Positions 62,975 through 64,000 of a stretch of 64,000 nt of DNA are shown one piece after another. Position numbers and translations under genes: made by a program. The stretch is from NCBI RefSeq assembly GCF_900129245.1, contig NZ_FQUT01000012.1, positions 62,001-126,000 on the forward strand, read 5' to 3'. Origin of the DNA: Chryseobacterium arachidis (GTDB lineage: Bacteria > Bacteroidota > Bacteroidia > Flavobacteriales > Weeksellaceae). The notes under the pieces were generated by a model. That model did not search any database. It was not told the DNA's origin and was given only the letters and a program-made list of their open reading frames with translations. Positions within the stretch are counted from its first letter, which is position 1. Each line of letters starts with the position of its first letter.

Positions 62975-63880
62975 ATGAATAATAGTCAAAATCCCACGAT
63001 TCTGGTTTTGGGAGCCAGCGGAACAATCGGGAAGCAGGTAGTTAAAGAACTTGAGGAAAAATCCGTCAACATACGGATAACTTCCAGAAAAAAGGCAGAA
63101 GTAGACAGGCTGCGTAGCGAAGGCAAAGATTGCAGATTTCTTGATTTGGATGATCCCACTACGTTTGCTTTGGCACTCGCAGGGGTAGACCGGGTTTTTT
63201 TACTCACAGGTTACACCGTTGGTATGCTTACGCAAAGTAAAACTTTGGTGGACGCTGCTAAAAAAGCTGGCGTGGGTCATATTGTACACGTAGGTGTTTT
63301 TGCCGAATGGGATACTACGGATGCTCATTTTGCCTGGCATCAGATGATTGAAAAATATATTGAAGCGAGCGGTATTGCCTGGACCCATCTTCATCCTAAT
63401 ATGTTTATGGAAGCCTTAACAGGCGCTTATCTTCCGAAAAACTTGACTTATACCACCTATTGGAAAGACCGCAGGGTTGGATATATTGCTGCAAGTGATA
63501 TTGCTGCAGTGGCCGCACAGGTTCTTGTAGATGGTCCTGATCGCCATGCAGGTAAAGATTATTGGCTGAGTGTGGAAAGTCATAATGGTCAGGAGATAGC
63601 ACAGCTGATGAGTAAAGTGACAGGGCTTGAAATCAAATGTGAAGAAAAGGGACTTGAAGAATTCAAGGAACTGATCGAAGACTGGATTGCAGGCGGTGCC
63701 GATAAATGGTACGCAAGCGCCAATATAGAATTTGTTAAGCAAATGCTGGATGGACGAATGTCATACATGTCGATGGTTCAAAATGATATTCCATATATTC
63801 TTGGCAGACCTGCAAAAACTGTTGAAGAGTTTCTAGCTGAAAACAGAGATGCTTTGATCGCATCCGCCACAGTTAAATAA
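62975..63880 (+). CDS. NmrA-family NAD(P)-dependent reductase
   Basis: The 301-residue protein begins with the Rossmann motif VLGASGTIGKQVVKEL, with an NmrA-like atypical short-chain reductase layout (DLDDPTTFALALAGVDRVFL; HVGVFAEWD; HLHPNMFMEAL). It may act as a quinone reductase or NAD(P) sensor. It is the last gene of the cargo run, followed by a terminator. Confidence 0.88.
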   Translation: MNNSQNPTILVLGASGTIGKQVVKELEEKSVNIRITSRKKAEVDRLRSEGKDCRFLDLDDPTTFALALAGVDRVFLLTGYTVGMLTQSKTLVDAAKKAGVGHIVHVGVFAEWDTTDAHFAWHQMIEKYIEASGIAWTHLHPNMFMEALTGAYLPKNLTYTTYWKDRRVGYIAASDIAAVAAQVLVDGPDRHAGKDYWLSVESHNGQEIAQLMSKVTGLEIKCEEKGLEEFKELIEDWIAGGADKWYASANIEFVKQMLDGRMSYMSMVQNDIPYILGRPAKTVEEFLAENRDALIASATVK

Positions 63881-63886
63881 TTAACA

Positions 63887-63926
63887 AACTTGTTCATGGT
63901 AGTAAGCTACTGTCTGTGAACAAGTT
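63887..63926 (+). terminator. Intrinsic terminator after cargo operon
   Basis: Stem AACTTGTTCA/TGAACAAGTT (63887-63896, 63917-63926) with an inner AGTA-AGC-TACT pairing, followed by TTAAAAGC and T-rich DNA. It lies 6 bases after the NmrA stop. Confidence 0.8.
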
Positions 63927-64000
63927 TTAAAAGCTTTTAAATATCACCTGATTCTATAGTTCAAAGAAATTATAATTTAAAAAAAATTAATCAATAATGT

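Noticed and set aside
1..64000. CRISPR arrays, tRNA or rRNA genes, insertion sequences and integrase
   Set aside because: No regular spacer-repeat array, cloverleaf, rRNA segment, transposase or tyrosine/serine recombinase was found on reading both strands. The short periodic repeats at 43485 and 56822 are too few and lack CRISPR-length spacers.

Overview
The window is AT-rich DNA from a member of the Bacteroidota, most likely a flavobacterium or sphingobacterium of the Chryseobacterium/Elizabethkingia/Sphingobacterium kind. The evidence is SusC/SusD pairs with ECF sigma and FecR genes, a CTnDOT-type tra operon (TraA to TraQ), a PRTRC cassette, promoter elements resembling TAnnTTTG, and weak or absent Shine-Dalgarno signals. 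I cannot name the species. Most of the window reads as the interior of an integrative conjugative element. Neither end of the element is visible, and I found no rRNA, tRNA, CRISPR array, integrase or insertion sequence.

Layout. (1) 1-4340, plus strand: two unknown genes, then a PRTRC cassette coding for a ubiquitin-like protein (protein C), an E2-like protein (protein B) and an E1/ThiF-like protein, with proteins E and F-like. A dense set of hairpins follows to about 4490. (2) 4548-8054, minus strand: accessory genes, namely two membrane proteins, a DUF4365 nuclease-like protein and a leucine-rich-repeat protein. (3) 8179-19904: TonB/SusCD module 1, with AraC-type regulator, lipoprotein, MauE-like membrane protein and DUF6520-like secreted peptide converging on TlpA thioredoxin, SusD, SusC, FecR and ECF sigma. 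(4) 20038-25841, plus strand: a tightly packed five-gene conflict locus of the ABC-three-component (ABC-3C) type, with a PD-(D/E)XK-like protein, a metallo-beta-lactamase-fold hydrolase, a trypsin-like protease with C-terminal extension, a middle component and an SMC/Rad50-like ATPase. (5) 25942-31766: a mobile mutagenesis cassette in which dinB and a dnaE-like polymerase gene are divergent from a LexA-like S24 repressor, with palindromic operators between them. (6) 31783-44343: an unknown exported protein, then TonB/SusCD module 2, which is module 1 in mirror image with an S9 peptidase in place of TlpA. (7) 44523-56608, minus strand: the conjugation operon. (8) 56609-58968: an oriT-like region with iterons and a large palindrome, then the mobilization accessory gene and relaxase. 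(9) 59154-63926: an electrophile or redox-stress cargo set, with an HxlR regulator divergent from nitroreductase, flavin monooxygenase, NADP-binding reductase, Ohr/OsmC peroxidase and NmrA-type reductase.

How the parts fit. The tra and mob genes would move the element. The PRTRC genes are a maintenance-type cassette of unknown mechanism. The ABC-3C locus, and perhaps DUF4365, would serve defence. The polymerase cassette would give damage-inducible mutagenesis. The two mirror-image TonB modules each pair surface uptake and signalling with a small secreted cysteine peptide and a MauE-like disulfide protein, which suggests one repeated but poorly understood system. In module 2 the promoter of the MauE/peptide operon carries four direct repeats spaced exactly 21 bp, next to the AraC-type gene.
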